From: Salinimonas profundi
GTDB taxonomy: Bacteria; Pseudomonadota; Gammaproteobacteria; Enterobacterales; Alteromonadaceae
Direction: 5' to 3'
NCBI RefSeq assembly: GCF_014750655.1
Contig: NZ_JABBXD010000013.1
Location: 1 to 64,000 of the forward strand
Length of the DNA: 64,000 bases
Shown here: positions 23,667-33,565 of the stretch, piece by piece
Layout of the letters: every line of letters begins with the position of its first letter
Position numbering within the stretch: position 1 is the stretch's first letter
Translations under genes and position numbers: made by a program
The notes under the pieces: generated by a model
Database searches by the model: none
What the model was told of the DNA's origin: nothing
Seen by the model: the letters and a program-made list of their open reading frames with translations, nothing else

Positions 23667-24047
23667 TCATCCATTGAGCCAGTCAATAGCATCCTGTTCA
23701 CTTTCAAAGTATTTCACTTCACCTGAAATAAACCATCTGCCAATTTTGGATAGCGTTTCCTGCCAGGATTTGTTGCCATAAATAGCTATCTTTTCAAATT
23801 CGCTGCCATGACGCAGCCCTAGCGTAAAATCGTCCCATGCAGCCCTTAGTTCCCATCCGTCAAGTTCGGTACCATCGATAAGCGCCTTCACCTTGGGCGA
23901 CTGAACTTCTTTCAATGCAGAGTCTATCATCGGCGTGATGATTTCATAATCCTGATGGGTCAGTGTTCCCCGCGCTTTTAATGACAGAAAAACTTCGTCC
24001 CCTACCCGATCGATTCCAATAGCAATACCGTGCTTTTTAACATTCAT
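23667..24047 (-). CDS. SpoIIAA/STAS-like protein
   Basis: 126 residues from ATG 24047, which has AGGAG at ideal spacing; an upstream GTG-type extension adds nine residues and is less likely. Alternating strand/helix pattern of the SpoIIAA-like (lipid-binding STAS-related) family: LSLKARGTLTHQDYEIITPMID, KVKALIDGTELDGWELRAAWDD and the final VKYFESEQDAIDWL. Members of this family are cytoplasmic, of unclear function; some bind lipids. Monocistronic. Confidence 0.82.
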   Translation of the reverse strand: MNVKKHGIAIGIDRVGDEVFLSLKARGTLTHQDYEIITPMIDSALKEVQSPKVKALIDGTELDGWELRAAWDDFTLGLRHGSEFEKIAIYGNKSWQETLSKIGRWFISGEVKYFESEQDAIDWLNG

Positions 24048-24381
24048 TGTCTTTCTCCTATCGGCGATTTGCATTCATAGGCTGTAGCAAACGCGAAAAC
24101 CACAACATGCTTGAGCAGTCCCAATGACTATCCACGCTATTAGTGCAACGACCAACTTGTTTAAGTATAGACAACAGACCTCTGACTGCCCGCAGAACAG
24201 GCTCCATATGCTACACGTCACGCCTTTGTCTGAATTGAAGATGAATTGATGGAAGAACAGATATGTTTAAAAAAGCGCCAGCGATTAAAATTAATGCTAA
24301 CGGTCTATTTATGTAAGAATTCGGGACCAGTTCCTTCCTCACTTAAGAATTTTGCGCTAGTCTTAGCGTGCATAAAATAAA
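24048..24381. other. Divergent spacer before the nhaB leader
   Basis: No gene. The part beyond 24300 (TTTATGTAAGAATTCGGG, then TTGCGCTAGTCTTAGCGTGCATAAAAT) may carry the nhaB promoter: TTGCGC at 24351 and CATAAA-like near 24370 are weakly spaced. Confidence 0.4.
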
Positions 24382-24442
24382 GGTAGCGAATTTTCTCGCG
24401 CTGCCGATAACAACGACACTGTAATGCGCCCTCGCACACAGT
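24382..24442 (+). promoter_or_regulatory. Structured 5' leader of nhaB, candidate cis-regulatory RNA
   Basis: First stem GGTAGCG (24382-24388) with CGCTGCC (24399-24405), fully paired with one G-U. Then an unpaired GATAACAACGAC, and a second stem ACTGT (24418-24422) with ACAGT (24438-24442) enclosing GCG/CGC. Followed 40 bases later by the nhaB start. A sodium-sensing riboswitch class (the DUF1646 or Na+-I motif) is known upstream of Na+ antiporter genes; I cannot confirm membership from memory of its consensus. Confidence 0.45.
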
Positions 24443-24484
24443 GCATATAACAATGTGTCTTCAAGTGGTAAAAGGATAACTGTC

Positions 24485-26062
24485 ATGCAAACTTCGATGC
24501 CAATGGCCCTGTATCGAAACTTTCTGGGTCACGCACCCGACTGGTATAAAAAAGCCATTATCGCCTGCCTCATTGCCAACCCCTTCATCTTTATGTTTGA
24601 CAGCTATCTGGCTGGCTGGGTACTGGTTATCGAATTTATATTCACACTGGCCATGGCACTTAAATGCTACCCTCTTCAGCCCGGTGGCCTGCTGCTTATC
24701 GAAGCCATGTTTATTGGCATGACATCCCCTGAGCATATGCTGCATGAAATAGAGGTGAATCTGGAAGTTATTTTGCTATTGGTATTTATGGTAGCGGGTA
24801 TCTTCTTTATGAAGGATCTGCTGCTGTATTTGTTTACCAAGCTGGTCATCAAAGTACGTAATAAGCTGATACTTTCCCTGGCATTTATTACTGCCTCCGC
24901 GTTTCTTTCCGCCTTTCTTGACGCGCTCACTGTTGTGGCCGTGATTATCAGTGTGGGCCTGGGCTTTTACACCATTTATCATAAAGTGGCATCGGGAAAA
25001 GAATTCCATCATGACCACGACCATACCTCTGATGATGGTGTGCACGAATTAGGCAGAAATGATCTTGAAGACTTCCGCGCGTTTTTGCGTAACCTGATGA
25101 TGCACTCAGCAGTAGGTACTGCACTGGGCGGCGTGATGACAATGGTGGGTGAGCCGCAAAACCTGATCATTGCTGATAAAGCAGGCTGGAGCTTTCTGGA
25201 ATTCTTTATTCGTATGTCGCCGGTTACACTGCCAGTCTTCGTGTGTGGTCTGTTAACCACCGTCATGCTGGAAAAAACCAAATTATTCAGTTATGGCGCA
25301 AAGCTTCCCATTGCCGTGCGCGATATTCTGGTTGATTACGATAAACATGCGGACCAGGAGCGTACCAAGCGAGATACGGCGCGCCTTGCTGTACAAGCAC
25401 TTATAGGTGTTTGGTTAATTGTCGGTCTTGCCGGCCATTTTGCCTCAGTGGGTCTGATAGGCTTGTCCGTTATCATTCTGGCTACTTCCATGAGCGGTAT
25501 CATTGAAGAGCATGCGCTGGGTAAAGCGTTCGAAGAGGCGCTGCCTTTTACCGCCCTGCTTTGCGTGTTTTTTGGCGTGGTTGCAGTGATCATCGACCAG
25601 GGGTTATTCCAGCCTGTCATTCAATGGGTACTTAGCTTTGAAGGTAAAACACAGCTGGTTATGTTTTACCTGGCCAATGGCGTGTTATCGATGGTGTCAG
25701 ACAATGTATTTGTCGGCTCCGTATATATTACCGAGGTCACTGCCGCCCTCAAAGAAGGGCAAATTACCCGTGATCAGTTTGATCTGCTGGCCGTTGCTAT
25801 TAATACCGGTACCAACCTGCCTAGCGTCGCAACGCCGAATGGACAGGCAGCATTCCTGTTCCTGCTAACCTCAGCTATCGCGCCACTGTTAAGGCTTTCT
25901 TATGGCAAGATGGTAATCATGGCTCTGCCCTATACCATCGTTCTGACAATTGTTGGCTTGCTGGCCACGTATTACGGCCTGCTCGATGCCACACAATTTC
26001 TTTATGATGCCCACCTGATTGAGCATCATACGGGTGCCGTGCCGGGTGATTCAGGCCATTAA
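24485..26062 (+). CDS. nhaB: NhaB Na+/H+ antiporter
   Basis: 525 residues from ATG 24485 (AAAGGAT before it); a GTG ten codons earlier is in frame but lacks the family start. Colinear with E. coli NhaB (513): [54 protein letters not shown], then [14 protein letters not shown] [18 protein letters not shown] and [13 protein letters not shown]. About 12 membrane helices; exchanges Na+ for H+ electrogenically. A histidine-rich loop ([10 protein letters not shown], about 180-190) is species-specific. Followed by dsbB after 23 bases, probably co-transcribed. Confidence 0.96.
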   Translation: MQTSMPMALYRNFLGHAPDWYKKAIIACLIANPFIFMFDSYLAGWVLVIEFIFTLAMALKCYPLQPGGLLLIEAMFIGMTSPEHMLHEIEVNLEVILLLVFMVAGIFFMKDLLLYLFTKLVIKVRNKLILSLAFITASAFLSAFLDALTVVAVIISVGLGFYTIYHKVASGKEFHHDHDHTSDDGVHELGRNDLEDFRAFLRNLMMHSAVGTALGGVMTMVGEPQNLIIADKAGWSFLEFFIRMSPVTLPVFVCGLLTTVMLEKTKLFSYGAKLPIAVRDILVDYDKHADQERTKRDTARLAVQALIGVWLIVGLAGHFASVGLIGLSVIILATSMSGIIEEHALGKAFEEALPFTALLCVFFGVVAVIIDQGLFQPVIQWVLSFEGKTQLVMFYLANGVLSMVSDNVFVGSVYITEVTAALKEGQITRDQFDLLAVAINTGTNLPSVATPNGQAAFLFLLTSAIAPLLRLSYGKMVIMALPYTIVLTIVGLLATYYGLLDATQFLYDAHLIEHHTGAVPGDSGH

Positions 26063-26085
26063 TCTTTTAGTGACGGTACACAACA

Positions 26086-26604
26086 ATGATTCGATTATTT
26101 AGTCAGCTGGCCGACAAAAAGTCGGCCTGGTTTTTCCTGTTTTTATCTGCGCTGGCGTTGCAGATTGTTGCCCTATACTTCCAGTACGGCATGAATCTTC
26201 AGCCCTGTATTATGTGTATTTATCAGCGTACAGCGATGTACGGTATTTTACTGGCCGGATTGATAGTCCTTATTAAAAATAACCTGTTCACGCGGCTTAT
26301 TGGCTTTGCCGGGTGGGCCGTATCCGCTGGTTGGGGCTTTTTAATTGCCCGCGAACATGTTGAAATCCTCAACGCCAAAAACCCGTTTTTCGCTACATGC
26401 GAAATCGTACCCAATTTCCCCGCCTTTATGCCGCTGCACGAGTGGCTGCCGGCAATCTTCGCGGCCAAAGGAGACTGCACCGAAAACAGTTGGCAATTCA
26501 TGTCGATGGGGATGGCCGATTGGATGTCAGTAATCTTCGCAGCCTATTTTGTCGTATTCGTTATAGTCTTTGTATGTCGGATAGTGGATAAAAAACGCAT
26601 TTGA
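26086..26604 (+). CDS. dsbB: DsbB disulfide bond oxidoreductase
   Basis: 172 residues, four membrane helices. Both catalytic cysteine pairs are in place: CIMC (C41, C44) and C105/C131, matching the E. coli positions. Re-oxidises DsbA and passes electrons to quinone. The nhaB-dsbB order is conserved in many gammaproteobacteria. The acetyltransferase gene overlaps its stop by four bases (TTGA). Confidence 0.96.
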   Translation: MIRLFSQLADKKSAWFFLFLSALALQIVALYFQYGMNLQPCIMCIYQRTAMYGILLAGLIVLIKNNLFTRLIGFAGWAVSAGWGFLIAREHVEILNAKNPFFATCEIVPNFPAFMPLHEWLPAIFAAKGDCTENSWQFMSMGMADWMSVIFAAYFVVFVIVFVCRIVDKKRI

Positions 26605-27152
26605 GCGATCTGATTACTTTACCCTCTCGCTTACCAGTAGCGCCCAGTGATTACGGTGACATTACCGTTGCCCGGCTGGGCCTTAAACATCTCGATAGCC
26701 TCTGTGAAGCGTGCAGAGCATCCGCCAGCCATGTGCGTCCATGGCTGGGCAATTCGTTGTGCCCTATCACGCCTACCGCGACCCGTCAGTGTATTGATGA
26801 GATGGAAAAAAAGCGCGCTTCAGGGTATGGCATTACCTACCTGCTGATGAGCGATGCTATTTGCTTAGGCATGGGCATCATTAATTACATCCATCCTTTG
26901 CATGCCACGGCAAACCTGGGGTACTGGATCAGACCAGAAGCCTGCGGCCACGGACTGGCTGTAAACCTTTGCCAGAGCCTGGCTAAGCTGGCGTTCTCAC
27001 AAATTAGTTTGCAGCGGCTAGAATTGTTTGTTGAGCCTGGCAATAAAGCCAGTATGCGAGTGGCCGATAAGTTGGGAGCACAACGAGAAGGATTGTGCAG
27101 AAAGCGAGTATTCGGTCGTGACGCTTATCTATACGCGTTACTTGCCGATTAA
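26601..27152 (+). CDS. GNAT acetyltransferase, RimJ/RimL type
   Basis: 183 residues starting with TTG in the TTGA overlap with dsbB, so translation is probably coupled. GNAT fold with the RimJ-like pattern: ITVARLGLKHLDSL, YWIRPEACGHGLAVNLCQSL for acetyl-CoA binding (about 116-135), and LQRLELFVEPGNKASMRVADKLGAQREG. RimJ/RimL proteins acetylate N-termini of ribosomal proteins; many relatives act on small molecules. Third gene of the nhaB unit. Confidence 0.85.
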   Translation: MSDLITLPSRLPVAPSDYGDITVARLGLKHLDSLCEACRASASHVRPWLGNSLCPITPTATRQCIDEMEKKRASGYGITYLLMSDAICLGMGIINYIHPLHATANLGYWIRPEACGHGLAVNLCQSLAKLAFSQISLQRLELFVEPGNKASMRVADKLGAQREGLCRKRVFGRDAYLYALLAD

Positions 27153-27160
27153 AAGTGACA

Positions 27161-27181
27161 AGCCCGGCGTCATGCCGGACT
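27161..27181. terminator. Weak bidirectional hairpin between convergent genes
   Basis: AGCCCGGC and GCCGGACT can pair with one mismatch around GTCAT. There is no T run; the left part overlaps the stop region of ycgN. Confidence 0.35.
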
Positions 27182-27674
27182 AATCCAGATCTTCAACCGG
27201 CCAGATAGCGATATAGTCTTCAAACGCTTCCAATTCGACATCATTTTCAAATACCGTTTTTCCCCTGACTGACATGCCCTTTTGATGCATCACAGACTTT
27301 TTGCCGTTGTTGAGCAACGGGTGCCATGATGGCAGCCCCCGTCCCTCGTAAAGGCGGCGGTAACTACAGCTTGGCGGCATGAAGAAAATATCTTTCAGAT
27401 TCTCTTTTGTCAGCTTCACACAATCCGGGACTAGCTCTGTACGACGTTCGTACTGACTACAGCTGCATGTTTTTGTGTTGAGCAATGTGCACACGATGTT
27501 GGTATAGTGAATTTCTTCTTCAGGATGGGCCTCATCAGTACTAATTTGTGCTTCGGCGTCATCATCCTCAATAAACTTGTGCAAACAGCACTTTGCACAA
27601 CCATCACACAGCGACTCCCACTCCTTATCGCTCATTTCATCCAGTGTTTTGGTTTCCCAGAAATTCTCACTCAT
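27180..27674 (-). CDS. ycgN: YcgN-family (UPF0260) cysteine-cluster protein
   Basis: 164 residues. Starts MSENFWETKTLDEMSDKEWESLCDGCAKCC; the cysteine pattern CDGCAKCCLHK, CTLLNTKTCSCSQY and PPSCSYRRL is that of the YkgJ/YcgN CxxCxxC family, presumed to bind iron-sulfur or zinc. Function unknown. Overlaps ycgM by four bases; last gene of the rnd operon. Confidence 0.92.
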   Translation of the reverse strand: MSENFWETKTLDEMSDKEWESLCDGCAKCCLHKFIEDDDAEAQISTDEAHPEEEIHYTNIVCTLLNTKTCSCSQYERRTELVPDCVKLTKENLKDIFFMPPSCSYRRLYEGRGLPSWHPLLNNGKKSVMHQKGMSVRGKTVFENDVELEAFEDYIAIWPVEDLD

Positions 27675-28336
27675 ACCGTTACAACATTTGTCTGAATTGA
27701 AAAATGGCCATCCAGGACGGCCTCAATACTATCACCGTGCGTCAGCGCTCCTACGCCACTTGGCGTACCGGTAAGAACGATATCGCCACATTCCAGCGTA
27801 AATGCCTCAGAGATTTCCGCCAGTAGTGCGCAGATGAGGCGCATCATATCTTTCGAATGCCCCTGCTGTCGAATGTCATTATTCACCCGCAATGAAAACC
27901 GGATATCCTGAAAATCAGCAACCTGTGATGCAGGCACAAAGCCTGAAACCGGGCAGCTTGCATCAAAAGCTTTCGCCCGCTCCCACGGCTGGCCTTGTTC
28001 TTTTAATGTTTGTTGAACATCGCGAAGCGTAAGGTCAAGCCCGAGCCCCACGCCCCATATCGCGGCTTCGGCGGTGTCTTCATCAGCGTTACATAAACGA
28101 TCCTTTATCAGTACCGCAATTTCTATCTCGTTATGACACGCCCCCTTATCCGCAGGGATCTTCACAGGATGATGCATGTGCGTTAACGCTGTCACCGGCT
28201 TCATAAAAAGCAGAGCCTGTTCGCTCACCTGCGCATGCATTTCTTTAATGTGATCAAGATAATTACGACCTACGCAAACGACTTTTCCTACAGGAAGGTC
28301 AATAGGTAGCTCAAGATTGTCCAGATGGCGGTACAT
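27671..28336 (-). CDS. ycgM: YcgM, fumarylacetoacetate hydrolase-family protein
   Basis: 221 residues, family length. Motifs GKVVCVGRNYLDHIKEM, LLFMKPVTAL, HNEIEIAVLI (metal-binding Glu pair), KAFDASCPVSGF and GDIVLTGTPSGVG are all in order. YcgM-type enzymes hydrolyse acylpyruvates or decarboxylate oxaloacetate, using Mg2+. Cytoplasmic. One base from the lytic transglycosylase gene. Confidence 0.93.
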   Translation of the reverse strand: MYRHLDNLELPIDLPVGKVVCVGRNYLDHIKEMHAQVSEQALLFMKPVTALTHMHHPVKIPADKGACHNEIEIAVLIKDRLCNADEDTAEAAIWGVGLGLDLTLRDVQQTLKEQGQPWERAKAFDASCPVSGFVPASQVADFQDIRFSLRVNNDIRQQGHSKDMMRLICALLAEISEAFTLECGDIVLTGTPSGVGALTHGDSIEAVLDGHFSIQTNVVTV

Positions 28337-28337
28337 A

Positions 28338-29327
28338 TCAGTGTCCTTTTTTTATCCGATCTGAAAGGTAACCAACCGAAACGCCGAAGTACTGTGACCG
28401 GTTCCATTTCATGAGTGTATGAAAGTTAGTATAGACAAGATAAATACGCCCTTCGAGACCGTCAGGCTTAATCAGGGATGCCTTAACAGGGGCATCAGGC
28501 AATGCAGAGCCATCGTACTTACGCACCCCCTTCGCCTGCCACCATGATAACGGCCTGAACGTATCCAGCCCGGCATCCTGCCCGCGATAACCCTGATGCA
28601 AGGTGACCTGCCTTCCCCACGTCACGTTATCACTCCACCCTTCCTGCTTAAGATAATTTGCAATGGAGGCAAACACATCTGCTTTTGACTGCCAGATATC
28701 TTTCTTTCCATCCTTGTCATAATCTACCGCATAGGTAAGAAATGAGGTTGGCATAAACTGACTCTGTCCCATCGCTCCCGCCCAGGAGCCGGAAAACTCA
28801 CTACGTGTGATATGGCCTTCGGATAATATTTTAAGTGCTGCAAAAAATTGTTTTTTAAACAACGTTTCCCGGCGTCCCTCAAAGGCAAGTGAACTTAGCG
28901 CAGACAACACATCATGATTACCCTGAATTTTGCCGAAATTAGACTCGTTGCCCCATAGCGCAATGATAAAGCGCGGTTGAACACCGTATTCCCGGCTTAT
29001 TTTGCTCAGCAACGTCTGGTTTTCATTAAGAAGCGTTACAGCCTGGGCCACTTTCCAATCAGGTACACGGGTTGCCAGATAGGTATCCAGCGTGATTTTT
29101 TTCTCAGGTTGATTTTTATCGGCTTTGACTACAGTCGGGCGAAACGTGATGTCGTTAAACATGTCGTCAAGCCACGCTCGCTCGTAGCCCTTCGATACGG
29201 CTTCCTTTTTCAGCGCTTTTATATAGTATGAAAACGCGGCCTCGTCAGCGTCCGCATTTTTCCCATACGCTGAGATGCTTGAAAATAAGATATAAAGAAG
29301 AAAGAAAAACGGTGCTTTTTTTATCAA
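28338..29327 (-). CDS. Lytic murein transglycosylase, MltB-like (GH103)
   Basis: 329 residues with a signal peptide ([22 protein letters not shown]). GH103 signatures: [10 protein letters not shown] with catalytic Glu128, [40 protein letters not shown] and [24 protein letters not shown]. Cleaves peptidoglycan with 1,6-anhydro ring formation. No lipobox, so periplasmic rather than lipid-anchored as in E. coli MltB. Overlaps ycgL by four bases. Confidence 0.93.
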   Translation of the reverse strand: MIKKAPFFFLLYILFSSISAYGKNADADEAAFSYYIKALKKEAVSKGYERAWLDDMFNDITFRPTVVKADKNQPEKKITLDTYLATRVPDWKVAQAVTLLNENQTLLSKISREYGVQPRFIIALWGNESNFGKIQGNHDVLSALSSLAFEGRRETLFKKQFFAALKILSEGHITRSEFSGSWAGAMGQSQFMPTSFLTYAVDYDKDGKKDIWQSKADVFASIANYLKQEGWSDNVTWGRQVTLHQGYRGQDAGLDTFRPLSWWQAKGVRKYDGSALPDAPVKASLIKPDGLEGRIYLVYTNFHTLMKWNRSQYFGVSVGYLSDRIKKGH

Positions 29328-29623
29328 AACTTTTTTGCCTCCTCACGCGGAGACAGGCCTTTGGCAATACGAAACTCCGCCAGCCAGTCTTCCTGCTTCG
29401 GCGGCATCTGAAGATAATAGCCCTTTTCATTAAGCGCTTCTACCAATGCATCTTTGGCGATCGTTCCAATTTGCTCATGTTTATCCAACGCCAGCATCAT
29501 GGCCAATTCTGGCTTACCAAACTGTTCCATCAGTATTTCAGGCACCGCCTCAAAATTATCGCGGTTCTGAACGTACAGATACATTCCTTCTTTTTTCTTT
29601 GTTTTATACACAGCACACAACAT
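29324..29623 (-). CDS. ycgL: YcgL-family protein
   Basis: 99 residues, standard length. [24 protein letters not shown] opens the small alpha/beta YcgL domain, with [19 protein letters not shown] and [14 protein letters not shown] following. Function unknown; nearly always found beside rnd in gammaproteobacteria, as here. Confidence 0.94.
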   Translation of the reverse strand: MLCAVYKTKKKEGMYLYVQNRDNFEAVPEILMEQFGKPELAMMLALDKHEQIGTIAKDALVEALNEKGYYLQMPPKQEDWLAEFRIAKGLSPREEAKKF

Positions 29624-29626
29624 AGA

Positions 29627-30784
29627 TTACACCTCTTTTTCAGGGCCTATTACAGTCTCAATTGCGTTTTTAAATAAGGGAGCGCGCCAGCCAGTCAACA
29701 GATCAGGCGTTAACCCCTGAACCTGCATTTCATCCAAATCAAACCAGTACCATTTCAGCACCTGGTTAAGTTGTTTTTTGGAGGCAACAACTTCAACCGG
29801 CACCTGATATTGCTCGGCAATATCATTGGCAGCCGTTTTTAGTTCAGCCAGTGTTTTTTTGTAAGCGGGAAAATCGACTAACCGCTGGGCACGAGGCAAG
29901 TGCTTGTCCTGCGGCAGGTCATTATATTCATCTCTGGCGCGTTGCACGATATCAAGCAGCGTATCGCCGTAGCGGCGCATTGTCGGTGCAATCATGCCAC
30001 AAACACTGCTGAGCTCATGCCGGCTGTCAGGCAACCTTTGTGCAATTTCAAACATCAGCGACTCTTTAAGCACAAAGTTGAGTGCCAGATCTTTCTTTCT
30101 GGCCATGCCGATACGCCATGCGGAAAGATGCTGCAGCACGGTGAGCTGCTCAATATTCAGTCGCCAGTTATTTTTAACCGGCAGATACGCAAATTCCGCC
30201 GGCAGGTTTGCCGCCTTTTTTGCTGCCAGTGTCGTCATCTCGTCGAACACCCAGTTCAACAGCCCTTTTTCAGTGATTTGCTTATTTAGGTTTTCGTAAA
30301 CCGGTAGTAAATACAGCACATCATTCGCGGCATAATGTAACTGCTTCTCACTTAACGGACGCGCCAGCCAATCCGTTCTGGACTCCCCTTTATCCAGCTG
30401 AACATTACTGAGCATTTCGACCAATCTTGCATAGCCAAGCGTCGGACCAATATTCAATACCGAAGCAGCAAACTGCGTATCAAAGACAGGTGAAGGAATG
30501 CAGTCAAACGCCGTAAGAAATGCCTCAAGATCTTCTGAACATGAATGTAGTACCTTCACCACATTGCTATTAAGCATGAGGGTAATGAACGGTTGCATAT
30601 CCTCAATTTGCAGCGGATCAATAAGCACCAACTGATCGCCATCATACAGCTGCAACAGGCCCAGCTGCGGAGTAAGCGTACGGGTTCGGACAAACTCGGT
30701 GTCCAGAGCAACAGCAGCATGGGTTTGCGCCTTGCGGCATACATTTTTTAACTGTTCGCTGGTTGTAATTAACTGATATTCCAT
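29627..30784 (-). CDS. rnd: Ribonuclease D
   Basis: 385 residues. DEDD exonuclease motifs: ALDTEFVRT (D28, E30), HSCSEDLEAF, then the third block around residues 136-160 (ESRTDWLARPLS, LHYAANDVLYLLPVYE). Two HRDC-type helical domains follow (about 210-290 and 300-380). Trims the 3' ends of tRNA precursors. First gene of the rnd-ycgL-mltB-like-ycgM-ycgN operon, with a terminator of the upstream fadD before it. Confidence 0.95.
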   Translation of the reverse strand: MEYQLITTSEQLKNVCRKAQTHAAVALDTEFVRTRTLTPQLGLLQLYDGDQLVLIDPLQIEDMQPFITLMLNSNVVKVLHSCSEDLEAFLTAFDCIPSPVFDTQFAASVLNIGPTLGYARLVEMLSNVQLDKGESRTDWLARPLSEKQLHYAANDVLYLLPVYENLNKQITEKGLLNWVFDEMTTLAAKKAANLPAEFAYLPVKNNWRLNIEQLTVLQHLSAWRIGMARKKDLALNFVLKESLMFEIAQRLPDSRHELSSVCGMIAPTMRRYGDTLLDIVQRARDEYNDLPQDKHLPRAQRLVDFPAYKKTLAELKTAANDIAEQYQVPVEVVASKKQLNQVLKWYWFDLDEMQVQGLTPDLLTGWRAPLFKNAIETVIGPEKEV

Positions 30785-30788
30785 AATC

Positions 30789-30817
30789 CAAAAAAACAGC
30801 CGGCAAATGCCGGCTGT
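30789..30817 (-). terminator. Terminator of fadD
   Basis: Minus strand ACAGCCGGCA, two-base spacer, TGCCGGCTGT and seven T. Separates fadD from the rnd operon, whose promoter must lie in the same 79-bp gap. Confidence 0.93.
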
Positions 30818-30863
30818 CCCTTAATTGTCTGTGCGCCAGATCATCCCGGCGTGAGATATGCTC

Positions 30864-32516
30864 TTAGTCACGCAACTCACGACGCAGAATTTTGCCGACA
30901 TTGGTTTTCGGTAATTCTTCTTTGAAGACCACGCGCTTAGGTACTTTATAGCCGGTAAGGTGGTCACGGCAATGACTGATCACTTCTTCTTCAGTCAGAG
31001 AATCATCATTTCTGACAACGAAAAGTTTTACCACCTCGCCACTGACTTCATGCTCCTCGCCAATTGCTGCGGCTTCCACGATTTTATCATGCATCGCCGC
31101 TACTTCCTCGATCTCGTTAGGAAACACATTGAAGCCTGATACCAGAATCATATCTTTTTTGCGGTCAACAATATAGAAGTAACCGTCTTCATCAACCTCT
31201 GCGATATCACCGGTGGCAAGCCAGCCATCCTTGAGGATCTCATCCGTTGCTTCTTCCCGGTTGAGATAACCACGCATCACTTGTGGGCCTTTCACCCACA
31301 TTTCACCCGGCTCGCCGGCATTCACTTCATTGCCGTCTTCATCCAGCAGCTTGATGTCGGTGGAAGGCACGGGCAATCCAATGCTGCCCTTGTATTCACT
31401 AATCTGCGGCGGCGTGACCGCCACCACCGGTGAGCATTCTGTTAACCCATAACCTTCAAGCAGCACCGTATTGGTAACTTTTTGCCACTTTTCAGCGACC
31501 GGACGCTGCACCGCCATACCGCCGCCCAGACCGAATTTGAAATTCGAGAAGTCCAGCTCACTGAATCCTGGGGTATTGAGTAGTCCGTTAAATAATGTAT
31601 TGACACCGGGTAATATCGCAAAAGGATGTTTACTGAGCTCTTTCACAAAGCCGTTCATATCTCTTGGATTGGTAATCAGCAAATTGGGACAGCCGTACTT
31701 TAAAAACAGCAAGCCATTGGCCAGTAATGCAAAAATGTGATAAAGCGGAAGCGCTGTGACCACCAAATCTTTGCCTTTCTCAATCACCGTTTCCAGTATG
31801 CCCGACACTTGCTCAAGGTTGGCAATCATATTACGGTGCGTCAGCATTGCGCCTTTTGAAACACCGGTTGTACCACCGGTATATTGTAAAAACGCGAGAT
31901 CTTCACCGGAGATATCAGGCCGAGTGAATGTGTTTTTCTCACCCGTCTTAAGGGCATCTTTAAACGGTGTGGCTTCAGGTAAACTGAAAGAGGGCACCAT
32001 CTTTTTGACGTGCTTTACGGCAAAATTCACTATCCATCGCTTCGGTGCCGGTAACATGTCGCCCAGCGATGTCAGAAGGATGTGCTCTACCGGCGTATCC
32101 TTCACCACTTTTTCAAGCGTGCAGGCAAAGTTCTCAACAATAACGATGGCTTTGGCATTTGAATCGGTTAGCTGGTGTTTAAGCTCACGAGCGGTATACA
32201 AGGGGTTAACGTTAACCACCACCATACCTGCACGCAAAATACCAAACATCGCGACAGGATATTGCAGCAAATTGGGCATCATAATCGCGACGGCATCGCC
32301 ACGCGATAAGCCACTGTTTTGCAGATAAGCTGCAAAATTTTTGGTTTGCTCATCAAGTTCGTTAAAACTCATCGAGTGGCCCATATTGATATAGGCCGTT
32401 TTATCACCGAATTGCTTTACAGATTGTTCGAAAATGTCGACGACAGATGAATAGCGGTCCGGATCGATGTCTGCAGAGACCCGTGGGTCATAATGCTCAA
32501 GCCAGGTTTTCTCCAC
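30864..32516 (-). CDS. fadD: Long-chain fatty acid-CoA ligase
   Basis: 550 residues, colinear with E. coli FadD. AMP-binding signature [18 protein letters not shown] (about 213-230), [36 protein letters not shown] and the C-terminal [14 protein letters not shown] with the catalytic lysine. Activates imported fatty acids for beta-oxidation, bound to the inner face of the membrane. The FadD-type start [11 protein letters not shown] is conserved. Own terminator; single-gene unit. Confidence 0.95.
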   Translation of the reverse strand: MEKTWLEHYDPRVSADIDPDRYSSVVDIFEQSVKQFGDKTAYINMGHSMSFNELDEQTKNFAAYLQNSGLSRGDAVAIMMPNLLQYPVAMFGILRAGMVVVNVNPLYTARELKHQLTDSNAKAIVIVENFACTLEKVVKDTPVEHILLTSLGDMLPAPKRWIVNFAVKHVKKMVPSFSLPEATPFKDALKTGEKNTFTRPDISGEDLAFLQYTGGTTGVSKGAMLTHRNMIANLEQVSGILETVIEKGKDLVVTALPLYHIFALLANGLLFLKYGCPNLLITNPRDMNGFVKELSKHPFAILPGVNTLFNGLLNTPGFSELDFSNFKFGLGGGMAVQRPVAEKWQKVTNTVLLEGYGLTECSPVVAVTPPQISEYKGSIGLPVPSTDIKLLDEDGNEVNAGEPGEMWVKGPQVMRGYLNREEATDEILKDGWLATGDIAEVDEDGYFYIVDRKKDMILVSGFNVFPNEIEEVAAMHDKIVEAAAIGEEHEVSGEVVKLFVVRNDDSLTEEEVISHCRDHLTGYKVPKRVVFKEELPKTNVGKILRRELRD

Positions 32517-32638
32517 AAAACCTCCTACTTATTATTCTTTTACCTTCCGAGCAGGCTGAGTCGTTCAAACTGCACTCAACTGGTCAGATTACTTGCGCAT
32601 ATACTATCGGAACCGAACGTAAAGATAAATGACCACGT

Positions 32639-33478
32639 TTACAATTGTTCAACAAAGTCACGGATTGCAGTGCCTACTTCCTCTGGCTTTTCCATGTGAA
32701 TATGATGACCGCCTACAAATTGTTCACATCTGGCATGACTGAACCAGCTTTTGCGGGATGCGAAGGCCTCTGATACCTTTTTGAAACTGTCAGAGGCGGC
32801 GAGGAAGAGTATCGGGCAACGAATGTTTTGCATCAATGCTTTAGCCTGCCCCTCGGTAAGGCGAATAGAAGAGCGGGTACGAAGCTTAGGGTCACTGGCC
32901 CAGAAATAATGCCCGCCGGCATCCTGAGTCAGGTTACGCAATAAAATGGTGCGCGCGTTTTCTTCACTGATATCGGTAATTTCACACCGGGCTTTTACCG
33001 CTTGTTCCAGCTCTACCACCCGCAGTCGGTTGCGTGTTTTGCGCCAGCGACTTTCTACTGAGTCTCTGATTTGCTTTGCCGTTGTCTCTTCCGGTTCTGT
33101 CAGCGGGCCGCAGGCATCAATACTGACTACTCCTTTTACCTTTTCAGGGAAAACTGATGCATAAATGGTTGCAACAATACCGCCCAGTGAATGCCCTACC
33201 AGCGTGAATTCATCGATGCCCTGCTCCTGAACCAGCGCATGCAAATCCTGAACGTAATCCAGCAAATTATAGTGGGTACCATGAGGACGATGTGTTGAGT
33301 TACCGTGACCGGCAAAATCAAGCGCAATATAGTGATAATTGTGAAAAAAAGGCGCCAGACCTTGCATGCTCGCGGCATTATCAAGAAAGCCATGAAGCCC
33401 TATGATAACCTCTCCGCTTCCCTGGTTGTCCAACGCTGTCATCGTTATTGGGCCGGCCTGAAACTCGGTTTGAAGCAT
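32639..33478 (-). CDS. Alpha/beta hydrolase
   Basis: 279 residues. Oxyanion and nucleophile motifs GLHGFLDN and GHSLGG (Ser97), acid probably in the FLAASD region, and histidine in GGHHIHMEKPEEV near the C-terminus. No signal peptide, so cytoplasmic esterase or thioesterase-like. Lies just upstream of fadD on the same strand with a 122-bp gap, which hints at a lipid-related substrate, but this is inference. Confidence 0.9.
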   Translation of the reverse strand: MLQTEFQAGPITMTALDNQGSGEVIIGLHGFLDNAASMQGLAPFFHNYHYIALDFAGHGNSTHRPHGTHYNLLDYVQDLHALVQEQGIDEFTLVGHSLGGIVATIYASVFPEKVKGVVSIDACGPLTEPEETTAKQIRDSVESRWRKTRNRLRVVELEQAVKARCEITDISEENARTILLRNLTQDAGGHYFWASDPKLRTRSSIRLTEGQAKALMQNIRCPILFLAASDSFKKVSEAFASRKSWFSHARCEQFVGGHHIHMEKPEEVGTAIRDFVEQL

Positions 33479-33565
33479 AACCTGTCCTGTTATTTAATCG
33501 GGATTTACAGGCAAAACGTTGCCGGTAGGCGGCAATAATGCACCGCCCAGTCGGCGTAGTATTGC

